Assembly (NCBI GenBank): GCA_036873135.1
Contig: JAPTYO010000009.1
Location: forward strand, 39,882,756 to 39,946,755
Origin: Clarkia xantiana subsp. parviflora
Taxonomy: Eukaryota > Streptophyta > Magnoliopsida > Myrtales > Onagraceae
DNA: 64,000 nt
Direction: 5' to 3'
The notes under the pieces are model-generated. The model was not told the DNA's origin. It was given only the letters and a program-made list of their open reading frames with translations, and ran no database searches. Position 1 is the stretch's first letter; each line of letters opens with the position of its first letter. Shown one piece after another: positions 19,331 to 29,773 of the stretch. The position numbers and the translations under genes were made by a program.

Positions 19331-22100
19331 ATGTCTGGTAAGGCTTTTCATCCTACTACTCTGCTTCTTTTTATCTTCGGTTTCCTTTAGGTTTCAATTT
19401 TGTCCTTCTTTCCTTCCTTCGACGATTTTCAGCCGAGGGATCTGCTACTGTCGGCCAACCCTTCGTCTTCAAGTACCTCAAGAACACCCTCGCCCCCATT
19501 AGCTTTGATAGGGCTCTTAGAGAGTGTGGCATTTTTGAATCCTCCTTCGGGGCCCGCTACCCCTATGACAAATTCGATTCTCGTGAGCCTGAGATTACCC
19601 TCCCCAAAGGAGATGAGGTCTTCATCTCCCCAGGGCAGATCAGTGCAGGAATTCGACTGCCCTTCTGTCCGAGTTGGGTTGAGTTGTGCAATCATTACAA
19701 GACGTACCCTACGACCTTCTCTCCACACGCAATCCGTACATGGATTGCTTTCCAAGTGTGGTGTGACATTAATAGGGAAGACTGGAGCTATTCCCTGGAG
19801 CTTTGGCGGGTTTTGTACAAGATGACCTGCAACAAGGATGGAATCTGCTCCTTCACCCCCCGCCAGCCCGAAGGGACCGAGGAGCAGTATAGGGAATTAG
19901 GCTGGGATAAGAAGACGTCCTGGAGGCCCTGCAAGGAACGGGCCGTCATCTCCGACAAGGGGAATGACAATGCTAACTGGAAGGGGCAGTATTTCTTTAT
20001 CCAGCCTGGTCCCATCGAGTGGCCGAAGACTGTCGTGGAGGCTGATCCCCCCGTGCCTTTTCGTTCGTGGTCGGAACAGACCAAGAGAGCCTTGATGCTT
20101 ATTCAGGCTCGCCGCTGGGAGAAGGGTTACCAACCCTTTGAAGCTACCTCCGTCACCGACCAGCAGCGGCTCAAAGTTGGGGTTATGCTGATCGACCCTG
20201 CTTCCGGAGGAAAAATTCGCGACGGTGTTTCCAATGTAATTCTCTGGGTAATTTTCTAATTGTTTCTTTTTCACTGCTTACAGCTCCTCGAGCATCGCTG
20301 ACTGCCCGTCTATTTCAGGAGGACACCGATGCCTCCCACTCACTGAAGCGTAAGAAGAAGTCTTCCCACCGGAAGATTTCTGCCCCATCGGGGCCATCCA
20401 AGAAGAGGGCGAGGACCTCGGAGGCTCCTAGGTCTGCCCCCAGCTCTGAGGGGCGGACTAATGCAGACGTGGTCAGGACCGCCTTCGGCGTTCGCTCCGA
20501 AAAAGAAGGTAAGGCAGTTTTTCGTGCTATAAAGAGATATAGGGAGTTAGTACCTCGGGATCTTCAGGCCTCCGATATGGAAGGACGAGTTAGGGATGTC
20601 AAGAATATCCTTCGAGGGGAGATTCCGCATGTCCTCGAAGCGGGCTATTATGATTTTTTCGGCAAGGAGAGATATATGGAGCGTCGTCTAATCTGGCACA
20701 CCGATATCAAACTAATCCCTCGATTTATTCGCCCCGCTGCAGGTCCTGCGGACGTCGCCCCTGCTATGCCTGCCTCAGACTCCGTGCCTGCAGCGGAGCC
20801 GGTGGTAGAAGATACCCCGACGGAAGCTCGGGGTGAGTTTGGTCGGGTGACCAGTCTGGAGGACTCCCCTTCGGATGACCGAACTGAGGAGGAAGGTCTC
20901 ACCCTCCGAGGGAAGTCGAGGCTGACTCCCGTGAAGTCATCTGGTGGGAAGGCTTCTCCACTTCCTACCACGCCAGCGTCGTCTTCCGCCCCGTCATCTT
21001 CGCCACCACCATCTTCGCCAGCTAGGGGTGCAACCCCCGAAGCTCGAGTGAGTGAGGAGGCTGAAGAGCCTCGCCTGGTAGTACCCCCGTTCCCTTTGGA
21101 CGGGGACTACTATCGGGCCTTCTCTTCGGACCAGGGCTCCGAGCCTTGGAGACCGGTGGAGTCCCTCCAGGGGGTCCCTCTACATCGGGGGTGCCAGGAG
21201 AAGAACCTGGCCTTGCACTTGGTGTCGGGTTCAGTTCCGCCCTCTTTGAGGCGTCCCCTTTCTCTGGAAGGGGACGACATCGATGCTGATATTCGGGCGA
21301 TGGCTGTTCGTCGGGTAGAGGTAAATGAATTTTTCTTTTGTTCATCTGGGGGCGTTCCGATTTATGAGTACTAAGCTACTTTTTCTTTTCAGGAAATCGC
21401 GGACCAGGATCGTTGCTTCGGCTACATCCTGTCTTTGCGAGAGGCTTTGGAGCGAGAGCGGGCCCACTCCAACCTCGAGAGCCTGACCAAGCTCCAGGAG
21501 GACCTAGCTGCCTCCGAGGCGTCAAGGCTCAAGGCGGAAGAGGAGAAAAGGCGGGTCGAAGAGAGTTGGCAGCGGGCCAGAGAGGTTGGTCAGCAGGCCG
21601 AGGAGGGCAGGATTAAGCTTGCTGGAGAGGTTCAATCTCAGCAGAGACAGATTCTAAGTCTTGAGAGTTCGCTCAAGCGGGAGCAGGAGGCGGCCATGGC
21701 GGATCGGGGCCAGTTTGCTTTCGAGAAGGCAGCATTGCAGGAAACTGCGGAGCGGCTGAAGCTCGAGAAGCAGAGGGCTATCGCGGAGCTAGAAGAGGCG
21801 AGGGCGGATCACTCCGCCCAATTAACAAGCGCGAAGGTCCAAGGCCGCGAGGAGTACCGAAGCTCGGAGGACTTCAAGGAGGATGCGGCGAAACATTGCC
21901 AAGAGGACTTGCAGAACGCCATCCTCGATATCGTTGAAGAGCTTCATGAGACTTATGGGGACTCCATCGACTTGAGAAAGTCCAAGACTCTCGGCCCAGC
22001 CGTAGAAGCGTATTTCAACCTTCCTTCCGAAAGCTCCTCCGAAGACGCCGATGAGTCTGCCCCTCCAAAGCCTTCCGAAGATTCAGCCCCCGGTGCTTAA
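19331..22100 (+). CDS. Antisense accessory ORF (aORF) of element 1, four exons, 847 aa
   Basis: Exons 19331-19337, 19433-20224, 20284-21320 and 21393-22100 join in frame with GT/AG borders and no stop before 22098. The first exon codes only MS plus one base, as in the aORFs at 1250 and 52888. Residues 1-265 hold the conserved N-terminal domain (QISAGIRLPFCP, WIAFQVW, YFFIQPG, IDPASGG). A Lys/Arg-rich NLS-like stretch follows at about 285-310 (KRKKKSS, KKRARTS), then Pro/Ser/acidic linkers, a long coiled coil (about 630-780, Glu/Lys/Arg/Ala-rich heptads) and an acidic Ser/Pro tail. It is transcribed opposite to gag-pol. aORFs are known from Retand and related Tat elements; no biochemical function is established. 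A nuclear, coiled-coil protein is my inference. Confidence 0.82.
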
Positions 22101-22219
22101 AATCTTAAGTCCTTGTATTTCTTTTTTATTGTCCTTTTTGTATCGAACCTTTTGGGCCTTCGAGCCTTTGATGAATGTTTTCTTTTTCGGTCACGCTCTT
22201 CGTAACTCTTCTATCGGAC
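22101..22219. other. 3' flank of the aORF
   Basis: T-rich sequence after the aORF stop, probably its 3' UTR. Confidence 0.4.
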
Positions 22220-22880
22220 CCTAAGAACTTTTAGGCCTTCCGTCGTCCTATGACGCTTTTAAATCGAACCTTAACAACCTAAGGATTTTTGGACGTCCAA
22301 AGACGCTTTTTAATCGGACCTTAAAAACTTAAGGATTTTCGGACGTCCAATGACGCTTTTTAATCGGACCTTAAAAACTTGTCCAAAGACGCTTTTTAAT
22401 CGGACCTTAAAAACTTAAGGATTTTCGGACGTCCAAAGACGCTTTTTAATCGGACCTTAAAAACTTAAGGACTTTCGGACGTCCAAAGACGCTTTTTAAT
22501 CGGACCTTAAAAACTTAAGGATTTTCGGACGTCCAAAGACGCTTTTTAATCGGACCTTAAAAACTTAAGGATTTTCGGACGTCCAAAGACGCTTTTTAAT
22601 CGGACCTTAAAAACTTAAGGACTTTCGGACGTCCAAAGACGCTTTTTAATCGGACCTTAAAAACTTAAGGATTTTCGGACGTCCAAAGACGCTTTTTAAT
22701 CGGACCTTAAAAACTTAAGGATTTTCGGACGTCCAAAGACGCTTTTTAATCGGACCTTAAAAACTTAAGGATTTTCGGACGTCCAAAGACGCTTTTTAAT
22801 CGGACCTTAAAAACTTAAGGATTTTCGGACGTCCAAAGACGCTTTTTAATCGGACCTTAAAAACTTAAGGATTTTCGGAA
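22220..22880. repeat. 50-bp tandem repeat array in element 1
   Basis: About a dozen units with period 50, containing gacgctttttaatcgg, accttaaaaacttaagg and ttttcggacgtccaa. Central units are nearly identical; the first two or three are diverged and one is shortened near 22380. It lies between the ends of the convergent aORF and pol genes. A single copy of caccactcagggcgactt at about 22930 resembles the unit amplified in element 2. Confidence 0.95.
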
Positions 22881-22986
22881 CGCTTTGATCAGGAGTAACC
22901 TCTTTATTGATTGATGTCTTTAACATGGCATGCACCACTCAGGGCGACTTAATTACATCGTTGCGCCGCTACGGACGACTTATTTG

Positions 22987-25900
22987 TCAAACATGACATT
23001 TCTTTAGATGTTCACCACTAAAGGTGTTTCGTAATACTCTACCGTCGAGGTCTTCTAGCTTGTAAGCATTTGAGGCTGGCATGCCCACGATCTTGTAAGG
23101 CCCTTCCCATTTCGGAGACAGCTTGTTGATCCGATCTTGGAGAGTGAACTCGTTCCGTCGTAGGACCAGCTCCCCCGAATAGAACTGTCGCGACCTGACC
23201 TTCCGGTTATAGTACCTGGCCGTCGCCAGACGCATCCGAGCTTGCGTTATGTCGGCCTCTAGCCGTTTTTCCTCTAACAAGGATAACTCCAGGCGCCTGG
23301 TTTCGTCGTTCGTCAGAGGCCCTATCTTGGCTTTTCCTGGACTCGTCGAAGGCTCATAGCTTCTGGTTCGATGGGACGCCACAGCGATTTCCACAGGAGC
23401 GACTGCCTCCGTCCCGTAAACAAGTGCAAACGGGGTTTCGCCTGTTGATCGTTTGGGTGTCGTTCGGACCGCCCACAACACGTTCTCCAGCTCGTCTAGC
23501 CACTTTCCGTCCAAAGCGTAGACCCTCTTCTTCAAGCCCTCCATCACGATTTTGTTGGCGGCCTCTACCTGCCCATTGGTCTGGGCGTGACGAACGGATG
23601 CTGTTCGATGCTCAATATTGAACTCGTCTAGGAATCTCTCCAACTGGGCCCCATTAAACGGAGGGCCGTTGTCGCTGATGATCACCTTCGGCACCCCATA
23701 TCTTGACAAGATTCGGGTCTGGAGGAACTTAATGATATGTCCTGCTGTTGTCTTGGCTAAGGGCTTAGCCTCGATCCACTTCGAGAAGTAATCAATCGCA
23801 ACCAGCAGATGTGTGCACTGGCTCTTTGCTTTCGGAAGGGGTCCCACCAGGTCAATGCCCCACTGTGCGAAGGGCCAAGCACTCCCAATGGGCGTCAGAT
23901 CAGCGGCGGGGGCTGTGATGTTCGAGGCGTATTTCTGACACGCGTCACAGGATCGAACAAGCGCTGTTGCCTCCTTATTCATCGTAGGCCAATAGTATCC
24001 CAAGTTCAGCGCCTTTCTCAGGATGGATCGAGCGCCTTCGTGACAGGCTGCGACTCCTTCATGCAGTTCTCTTAGAATTCGGGTCGTGTCAGGTTCTGCT
24101 ACGCATTTCAGGAAAGGTGTCGAGAGTAAACCCTTCTTGTACAACTGGTTATCCACCATCGCGTAGTTAATTGACATTCGTCGCAGTCGTTCTGCTGCCA
24201 CTTTGTCTTCAGGCAGTGCCCCCGTAGTTAGGTACTCAATTATCGGGGTCATCCACGTGGGCTCTTCTTCTGACCCTGTCCCGATAGTGCATACTTCCGA
24301 TGGATCGGTCGTCGACAGAATCACCCTTTCCAAGAAGTGTACCCTCCGAGTCTCTTCCAAAGGTGCCCCCAAGGCAAATTTGCTCAAGGCATCGGCCTCC
24401 ACATTCTTTTCTCTTGGGATTGCCTCTATATCAAAGCTTTTGAAGCTCTCCTTTAATGTTCGAGCCTCCTGAAGATATTTCTTCATGATTGGATTCTTTG
24501 CCCCATACTGTCCCCGAATCTGGTTTACAATCAGGCTTGCATCACACTTCACCCTCAGATGTTCGATTCCAGTGCCCCTAGCGATCTTCAACCCTGTTAT
24601 AAGAGCTTCATACTCTGCCTCGTTATTGGTGGCTTTAAATGTCAGGGCCAATGCATATCGAAGCGGCTCCGCCCCACCTGGTGGAATCAATACGAACCCT
24701 GCACCCGATCCGTCTGAGCTTGAGGAGCCATCTGTGTACAACTCCCAGGTGTTCTTCTTATTTGGCTGTTCCAACTGTCTTTCCATCGGGACCTCGTCAA
24801 TCTTCCCGGTGGTTGCCCCCTCTACTGTTTTCGTTGCTTCAGGATCGGGAATAGTAGATTCAACTATAAAGTCGGCCAATGCCTGCCCTTTGATAGCTGT
24901 TCTTGGAGCGAAATGAATTCGAAACTCGCTAAGTTCCACGGCCCACTTTACTAGTCTCCCCGACGCGTCGGGTCGGTTCAAGAAGTGTTTCAATGGCTGA
25001 TCAGTCAACACCGTAATTTCATGCGCATGGAAGTAGGGCCGTAACTTTCGAGCAGTAATAATCAACGCAAAGAGATACTTCTCAATCGGAGGATAATTCA
25101 TTTCACTCTTGGCAAACGCCTTGCTTACATAATAGACAGGAATCTGATTGCCTTTGACAGCTTTAACTAGAACAGAGCTTATTGCAAATGCAGAAATGGC
25201 CAAATAAAGATAGAGTGGCTCGCCTGGAGTTGGCTTCGCCAGTGGCGGGAGGTCGCGGAGGTGTTGTTTGAGCGTTTGGAACGCCTTCTCACATTCAGTA
25301 GTCCATTCGAACTGTCGGTTGGCCCTTAACACCTTGAAAAATGGCATCGATCGGTCACTGGCCTTGGATAAGAAGCGATTCATGGAAGCCAGTCGACCGT
25401 TCAACACTTGCACCTCCCTATGGTTGGTCGGGGATTGCATCTCTTCTATCGCCCTCAGTTTCTCGGGATTCACCTCGATCCCCCTCTGGCTCACCATGAA
25501 GCCTAAGAACTTCCCAGAATGGACTCCGAAAGCGCATTTGGCTGGATTCAGACGGACCTGGTGGAGCTTCATCCTCTCGAAGGCCATAGCCAAATTATCG
25601 ACATGATCCGATGCTCGTCGAGATTTCACCAACATGTCATCTACATAAGCCTCCATAGTGTCTCCGATCATATCCCCGAATAATTTGTTCACCATTCTCT
25701 GATAGGTCGCCCCCGCATTTACCAGGCCAAAAGGCATGACATCGTACTGGAAGACCTCGCTGTCAGCGTAGAAGGCGGTGTGTTGGGCATCCTTCTCCGC
25801 CATCTTTATCTGGTTATAACCAGAATAAGCATCCATAAAGCTCAGCAACTCATGCCCCGATGTAGCATCCACCAGCTGATCGATCCGCGGGAGCGGATAA

Positions 25901-27684
25901 CAGTCCTTCGGACAGGCCTTGTTTAGGTCGCGGAAGTCGACACACATCCTCCACTTCCCGTTGCTCTTCCTTACCAGCACTGGGTTGGCAACCCACGTCT
26001 GAAATCGGATCTCCCTAATGAATCCGGCGTCGAGCAGCCTGCCCACCTCTTGCTGAATGGCAATCCTCTTATCTGCCCCCATCGGACGTCTCTTCTGCGC
26101 TATCGGCTTGATTACAGGGTCAATATTCAGTTCGTGCTCGATCACGTCTCGGCTGATTCCTGGCATATCACTCGGGGACCAGGCAAACAGCTCCTTAAAT
26201 TCTTGCAAGAGCGCAATCAACTCCTGGGCCCTTTCGTCGGACAGGGCAGATCCGATTTTTACCTTCCTCTCGGGCCCATCTATCTCGACTTCCTTTAGGT
26301 CCTCCATGGGGGCGGGACGCCCAAACTCCTCTCGAGGGTCAGTGTCTGTCTGGAGCACTGACATGGCCTCCTTCCTTGATCTCCTGGTGGCGTTGACATA
26401 GCATCGTCTCGACGCCACCTGGTCGCCTTTCACCTCGCCTACCCCATTCTCAGTCGGGAACTTCAGTTTTTGGTGGACGGTTGAGGCTACCGCCATTAGA
26501 GGGTTGATGGTGGTTCTTCCAATGATTGCATTGTACGTTCCTGTGGATTCGACCACCACGAACTCCACATCTCGCTTCTCCATTTTCCAGCCACTGCCGA
26601 ACCACACGGGCAGTGTGATAACCCCTAACGGATAAGAGGTTGTGCCACAAAATCCTACCATCGGGAAGTTAACCTCCCGCAAATCTTTCTTCTTCTTTCC
26701 CATCTGCTCCAGGGCGTCGGAGAAGAGGATGTCGGAGGAGCTCCCTCCATCAATGAGGATTCTCTTTACCTCGAACCCTCCTACATCCAGCGTTACTACT
26801 AGGGCATCTTCGTGGGGGGCCTCCACTCCCTCCAGATCCTTCGCCGAGAAGGTGATCTCCATCTCTTCCTTCGGAGTCCACGACCGCGATCTTTTTCCCA
26901 AAACCACCGCGACTGGCACTTGGTTGGCATAACGCTCCCGAGAGGCCGACGTGTCACCTCCCGCAGCGAACCCTCCATGGATCACGTTAATAACCCTCTT
27001 CTGTCGGGACCCTGAGGGACCTTCCGGAGGCTCTGTGGCAGAAGACCTCCTTTTTCTTGGGGACCTCGATCGAGACTTGGACCTTGACCGGGAGCGAGAA
27101 CGGGGCTTGCAGCGTGAGTCTCCCACGAACTCCTTTAGCTTTCCCCTCTGGATAAGCTTCTCTATTTCCTTCTTCAACTCCCGACACTGGTCGGTGTCGT
27201 GTCCGGGGGCCCGATGGAATCGGCAGTATCGGTCGGTGCGAGAGCCCAACTTTTCTCCTTCTTTCTTCTTGGGGAAACGAGCCAGGCCTTGTTTCTCCAT
27301 TACCGCCAGGACTTCTTTTAAGGGTCTGTTGAGAGGAGTAAACTCCTCCTTCTGACCATCCCTCCGGTTCGGACGCCTATCCTCCCTCCGATCAGAGCGT
27401 CCACGACTTCGGCTGCCTTCGGAGCTATCTTTTTTGTGTCGGTTATCCGATGATTTGAAGAATTGCTTTCCCTCACGCCCCTTAGGAGGAGCCAGCTCTC
27501 CGGCAGCGATTTTCGATTCTTGGACGTCGATTTGCTGCTTTACCCTCGCCTGGAGCGCCTCCATGTTCCAGACGCTTTTGGCCGCGACGCTGTGGAGTAA
27601 GTCGGAGCCATAGGGAGGGCTGAGGTTATTTATGAAGATACGAATGGCCTCGCCCTCCGATATCTCCTCGTCTAGCTCGGTCAT
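22987..27684 (-). CDS. gag(partial)-pol polyprotein of Retand-like element 1
   Basis: 1565 codons without a stop. In order: the end of Gag (EGEAIRIFINNL), a CX2HX4HX4C knuckle (CRFHRAPGHDTDQC, about 150), an RS-rich stretch, protease DGGSS (about 311), RT (FMDAYSGYNQI about 618, YVDDM about 683), a first RNase H ending near 930, a second RNase H (LYTDGSSSSDGSGAG about 983, NNEAEYEAL, EADALSKF), the HHCC finger (CDAC about 1245), integrase core (IDYFSKW about 1296, SDNGPPF about 1338) and a C-terminal KWEGPYKI module (about 1526). Two RNase H domains are a hallmark of the Tat lineage. The annotated Met is internal: upstream Gag codons run on to about 27702, where the deletion cuts them. RT copies element RNA and integrase inserts the DNA, but this copy lacks promoter and PBS. 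Confidence 0.93.
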   Translation of the reverse strand: MTELDEEISEGEAIRIFINNLSPPYGSDLLHSVAAKSVWNMEALQARVKQQIDVQESKIAAGELAPPKGREGKQFFKSSDNRHKKDSSEGSRSRGRSDRREDRRPNRRDGQKEEFTPLNRPLKEVLAVMEKQGLARFPKKKEGEKLGSRTDRYCRFHRAPGHDTDQCRELKKEIEKLIQRGKLKEFVGDSRCKPRSRSRSRSKSRSRSPRKRRSSATEPPEGPSGSRQKRVINVIHGGFAAGGDTSASRERYANQVPVAVVLGKRSRSWTPKEEMEITFSAKDLEGVEAPHEDALVVTLDVGGFEVKRILIDGGSSSDILFSDALEQMGKKKKDLREVNFPMVGFCGTTSYPLGVITLPVWFGSGWKMEKRDVEFVVVESTGTYNAIIGRTTINPLMAVASTVHQKLKFPTENGVGEVKGDQVASRRCYVNATRRSRKEAMSVLQTDTDPREEFGRPAPMEDLKEVEIDGPERKVKIGSALSDERAQELIALLQEFKELFAWSPSDMPGISRDVIEHELNIDPVIKPIAQKRRPMGADKRIAIQQEVGRLLDAGFIREIRFQTWVANPVLVRKSNGKWRMCVDFRDLNKACPKDCYPLPRIDQLVDATSGHELLSFMDAYSGYNQIKMAEKDAQHTAFYADSEVFQYDVMPFGLVNAGATYQRMVNKLFGDMIGDTMEAYVDDMLVKSRRASDHVDNLAMAFERMKLHQVRLNPAKCAFGVHSGKFLGFMVSQRGIEVNPEKLRAIEEMQSPTNHREVQVLNGRLASMNRFLSKASDRSMPFFKVLRANRQFEWTTECEKAFQTLKQHLRDLPPLAKPTPGEPLYLYLAISAFAISSVLVKAVKGNQIPVYYVSKAFAKSEMNYPPIEKYLFALIITARKLRPYFHAHEITVLTDQPLKHFLNRPDASGRLVKWAVELSEFRIHFAPRTAIKGQALADFIVESTIPDPEATKTVEGATTGKIDEVPMERQLEQPNKKNTWELYTDGSSSSDGSGAGFVLIPPGGAEPLRYALALTFKATNNEAEYEALITGLKIARGTGIEHLRVKCDASLIVNQIRGQYGAKNPIMKKYLQEARTLKESFKSFDIEAIPREKNVEADALSKFALGAPLEETRRVHFLERVILSTTDPSEVCTIGTGSEEEPTWMTPIIEYLTTGALPEDKVAAERLRRMSINYAMVDNQLYKKGLLSTPFLKCVAEPDTTRILRELHEGVAACHEGARSILRKALNLGYYWPTMNKEATALVRSCDACQKYASNITAPAADLTPIGSAWPFAQWGIDLVGPLPKAKSQCTHLLVAIDYFSKWIEAKPLAKTTAGHIIKFLQTRILSRYGVPKVIISDNGPPFNGAQLERFLDEFNIEHRTASVRHAQTNGQVEAANKIVMEGLKKRVYALDGKWLDELENVLWAVRTTPKRSTGETPFALVYGTEAVAPVEIAVASHRTRSYEPSTSPGKAKIGPLTNDETRRLELSLLEEKRLEADITQARMRLATARYYNRKVRSRQFYSGELVLRRNEFTLQDRINKLSPKWEGPYKIVGMPASNAYKLEDLDGRVLRNTFSGEHLKKCHV

Positions 27685-27710
27685 GTTAGCCGTGTAACGC
27701 TGGGAGTGGC

Positions 27711-27954
27711 TCCCAAGTTAAGTCGTTTAAGGATTCGGTCTCGGGGAGTGGCTTCAACTCCCATATCGGGACCGACTACGTCCAGGTCCGATATTTTCAG
27801 TGCCCTCCTCTATCGGGGCCATACTTGCTCGGGGCCTTTCGATGTCGGAGCCTCCTTCTGTCGGAGCCCTTAGCCCTCCAGCTCCTAGCCCAACGGGCCT
27901 AAATGCCGTTTGTCAATCGTTAAGGGGCCTAACGGCCTCCGCCGGAGCCCATCA
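27711..27954 (-). repeat. Truncated 5' LTR of element 1 (244 bp)
   Basis: Matches 18511-18754 with no difference seen. The junction with gag (27701-27710) contains gagtggc, similar to a phrase inside the LTR (18534), so a short filler or template switch is possible. Confidence 0.92.
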
Positions 27955-27959
27955 ACATG

Positions 27960-28347
27960 TGCGGATAGTTGGCGAAATAAAATAAAAAATTGATTTGGGT
28001 AAAAATCAATTTTTTTTTTTATACACAGGTCGTATTTTGCTTTAAAATGAAAAATTGAGTGTTTAAATTTGGATGTCAATTTTTTAAATTTTTTCCAATG
28101 ATTTTTTTGGCCAATTCCCATCGATCGTTCTTTTTAGCCTAATATATAATTATATTATTAAAAAAAAAATAATTAATCTGAATGAAGCTCCCCCTTATTT
28201 TTTTCAACAATGAAAACATCACAACTCATAAAAAAAAAAGGACATTACAATTCTAGTTTTTCAAATCAAAACACGTTATCGTTACATTCTAAATCTTCAC
28301 ATCTCAAGGGTGCCGAGAATAGATAGATCATATCAACGATGAACTAA
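27960..28347. other. AT-rich spacer downstream of the acetyltransferase gene
   Basis: Contains homopolymer A and T runs. Probably includes the 3' UTR of the minus-strand gene; no clear poly(A) signal chosen. Confidence 0.4.
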
Positions 28348-28869
28348 TTAATGGCTTAATTCATCGGTTGAGAGGAAACTATAGATGAACGTATCCTTAT
28401 ACTCGCCATTATTGTACCTGTACTTTCTCAACAGACCCTCCCTTAAAAAGCCGACCTTCTCTAGCACTTTCTGGGACGCTCTATTCTCTGCCATCACCAA
28501 CGCCTCCAATCTCACCAACTCCGGCAACTCCCCGAACACTTGCTGGACAACCAACCTCAGAACAAATGTGACGATGCCCTGTCCCCAATATTGTCGAGCC
28601 AACGCATAGCTTATTTGGGCTCGGCACCTTTCATCTATTTCCGACTGAGGCGACACGAAAACGTGGCCTATAGGTCGGCCGTCGAGGCAGATGGCGCGGA
28701 TCCTGTGGTTTGAAGTGATGAGTTTGTTGAGAAAAAGTTGGGCTTGCTCTCTAGTTTGCATGGTTTTCCACCTGAGATAGCGGGTCACCTCATCGTCCCC
28801 TACCCATGCAAGGAAGTCATCGGCGTCGGAAACACTGAATAGGCGGAGAGAGATCCTTGACATATCCAT
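28348..28869 (-). CDS. GNAT-family N-acetyltransferase (173 aa), host gene
   Basis: Single-exon frame. The N-terminal part (RISLRLFSVSDADDFLAW, residues 5-22) is typical of Acetyltransf_3/RimJ-RimL-like GNAT proteins. The acetyl-CoA binding region follows strand 4 (AQISYALARQYWGQGIVTFVLRL, about 83-105) with an R/QYWGQG loop in place of the usual Q/RxxGxG/A. NRASQKVLEKVGFLREG (about 129-145) is the conserved C-terminal motif. The length matches plant p20-like acetyltransferases. It transfers an acetyl group from acetyl-CoA to an amine; the substrate is unknown. The ATG was chosen because a TATA tract lies just upstream on the minus strand. No stops or frameshifts, and base composition differs from the flanking spacers. 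It is the only clearly intact cellular gene here. Confidence 0.9.
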   Translation of the reverse strand: MDMSRISLRLFSVSDADDFLAWVGDDEVTRYLRWKTMQTREQAQLFLNKLITSNHRIRAICLDGRPIGHVFVSPQSEIDERCRAQISYALARQYWGQGIVTFVLRLVVQQVFGELPELVRLEALVMAENRASQKVLEKVGFLREGLLRKYRYNNGEYKDTFIYSFLSTDELSH

Positions 28870-28921
28870 TAAGTTAAGCCTTCCAAAACTTAAGTAACTT
28901 GTATTTCTACATTATTCTGTT

Positions 28922-28943
28922 GCTATATATATATATATATATC
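28922..28943 (-). promoter_or_regulatory. TATA tract upstream of the acetyltransferase gene
   Basis: An alternating TATATA run 53-74 bp upstream of the ATG. It could serve as TATA box or be only an AT microsatellite. Confidence 0.4.
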
Positions 28944-29773
28944 TGGGAAAAAGTCGTCCTTATTTTATGACCGATGGTTGAAAAACTCATATGTTGTTGT
29001 TTTTTTTTGTTTGTAAAACAGATGTTTCATCTTCATTTCCCTTATTAAAAAATAATATTTTGGCCAGTTAATAATAAATCATTTATTTGAGGAAGGAAAG
29101 AAGACTTTTTTAATATTTGGTGATGTAACCAAAATGAACTTTTTCCTAAATAAGTTTTTAATATTGAATGATACAAAAACAATTAAAAACTCACTAATGA
29201 AAAAAGAATCGTTTACAGATAGGAGTTTCCACCGACATTGTTTTTAGTTATATATATATTAATTATTATTAATCCAAATAATTATTTATGTTTTTTATTG
29301 ATTAGATAAAATAATGATATGTAGGAAAACCAATGTTATCAGAACCGGACCTGACCGGCGGTCTGACCGGGTTCGATTCAGAACAGGTGCTTACTACGGT
29401 CTAATTCGAGTAAAATAGGAGAATGTAAGCGAATTCGGTTCGATAACCCTGTTTTCTTCGAACCGGCCGGTTTTGAGCTGACTGGGCTGTTCATCGGTTT
29501 ACTGGTTCGTTAACCCAGTAAAAAAAAACTAAAATCTTAAATTAATCACTAAATAGACAGCAACTGCTAAAGGACCTCAGAGGCTCAGTCTATAATCAAA
29601 GCCCTGTAACTTGTTCCTTGCTCCAGATGAAACTCATTAAATTAAAATCTCAAAAACCAGATGAAAAGGCCAATAGTTGGGATCTTGATATGTTTATAAT
29701 CAAAAACAATAATCGGCACCCTTTCTTCTCTTCCTCTTTGATGGATATTACTATAAACATGTTAATTTGATAT
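28944..29773. other. Spacer with a GGTTC-rich repeat
   Basis: Mostly AT-rich with no gene. At 29335-29520 there is a block rich in ggttcg/ccggac words beginning gttatcagaaccggacc; similar blocks lie at 48530-48780, 50300-50460 and 61495-61575, so it is probably a dispersed element of unknown class. Confidence 0.45.

Larger units (their letters stand above)
18117..27954 (-). mobile_element. Retand-like element 1 (9838 bp), TSD acatg
   Basis: Flanked by acatg at 18112-18116 and 27955-27959. Order on the plus strand: 3' LTR (18117-18754), PPT, aORF (plus), 50-bp repeats, gag-pol (minus), fragment of the 5' LTR (27711-27954). A deletion fuses gag at about 27702 to the middle of the LTR, removing the Gag N-terminal half, leader, PBS and about 394 bp of LTR. 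The retained 244 bp of 5' LTR look identical to the 3' LTR copy, so the insertion is young. Confidence 0.95.
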
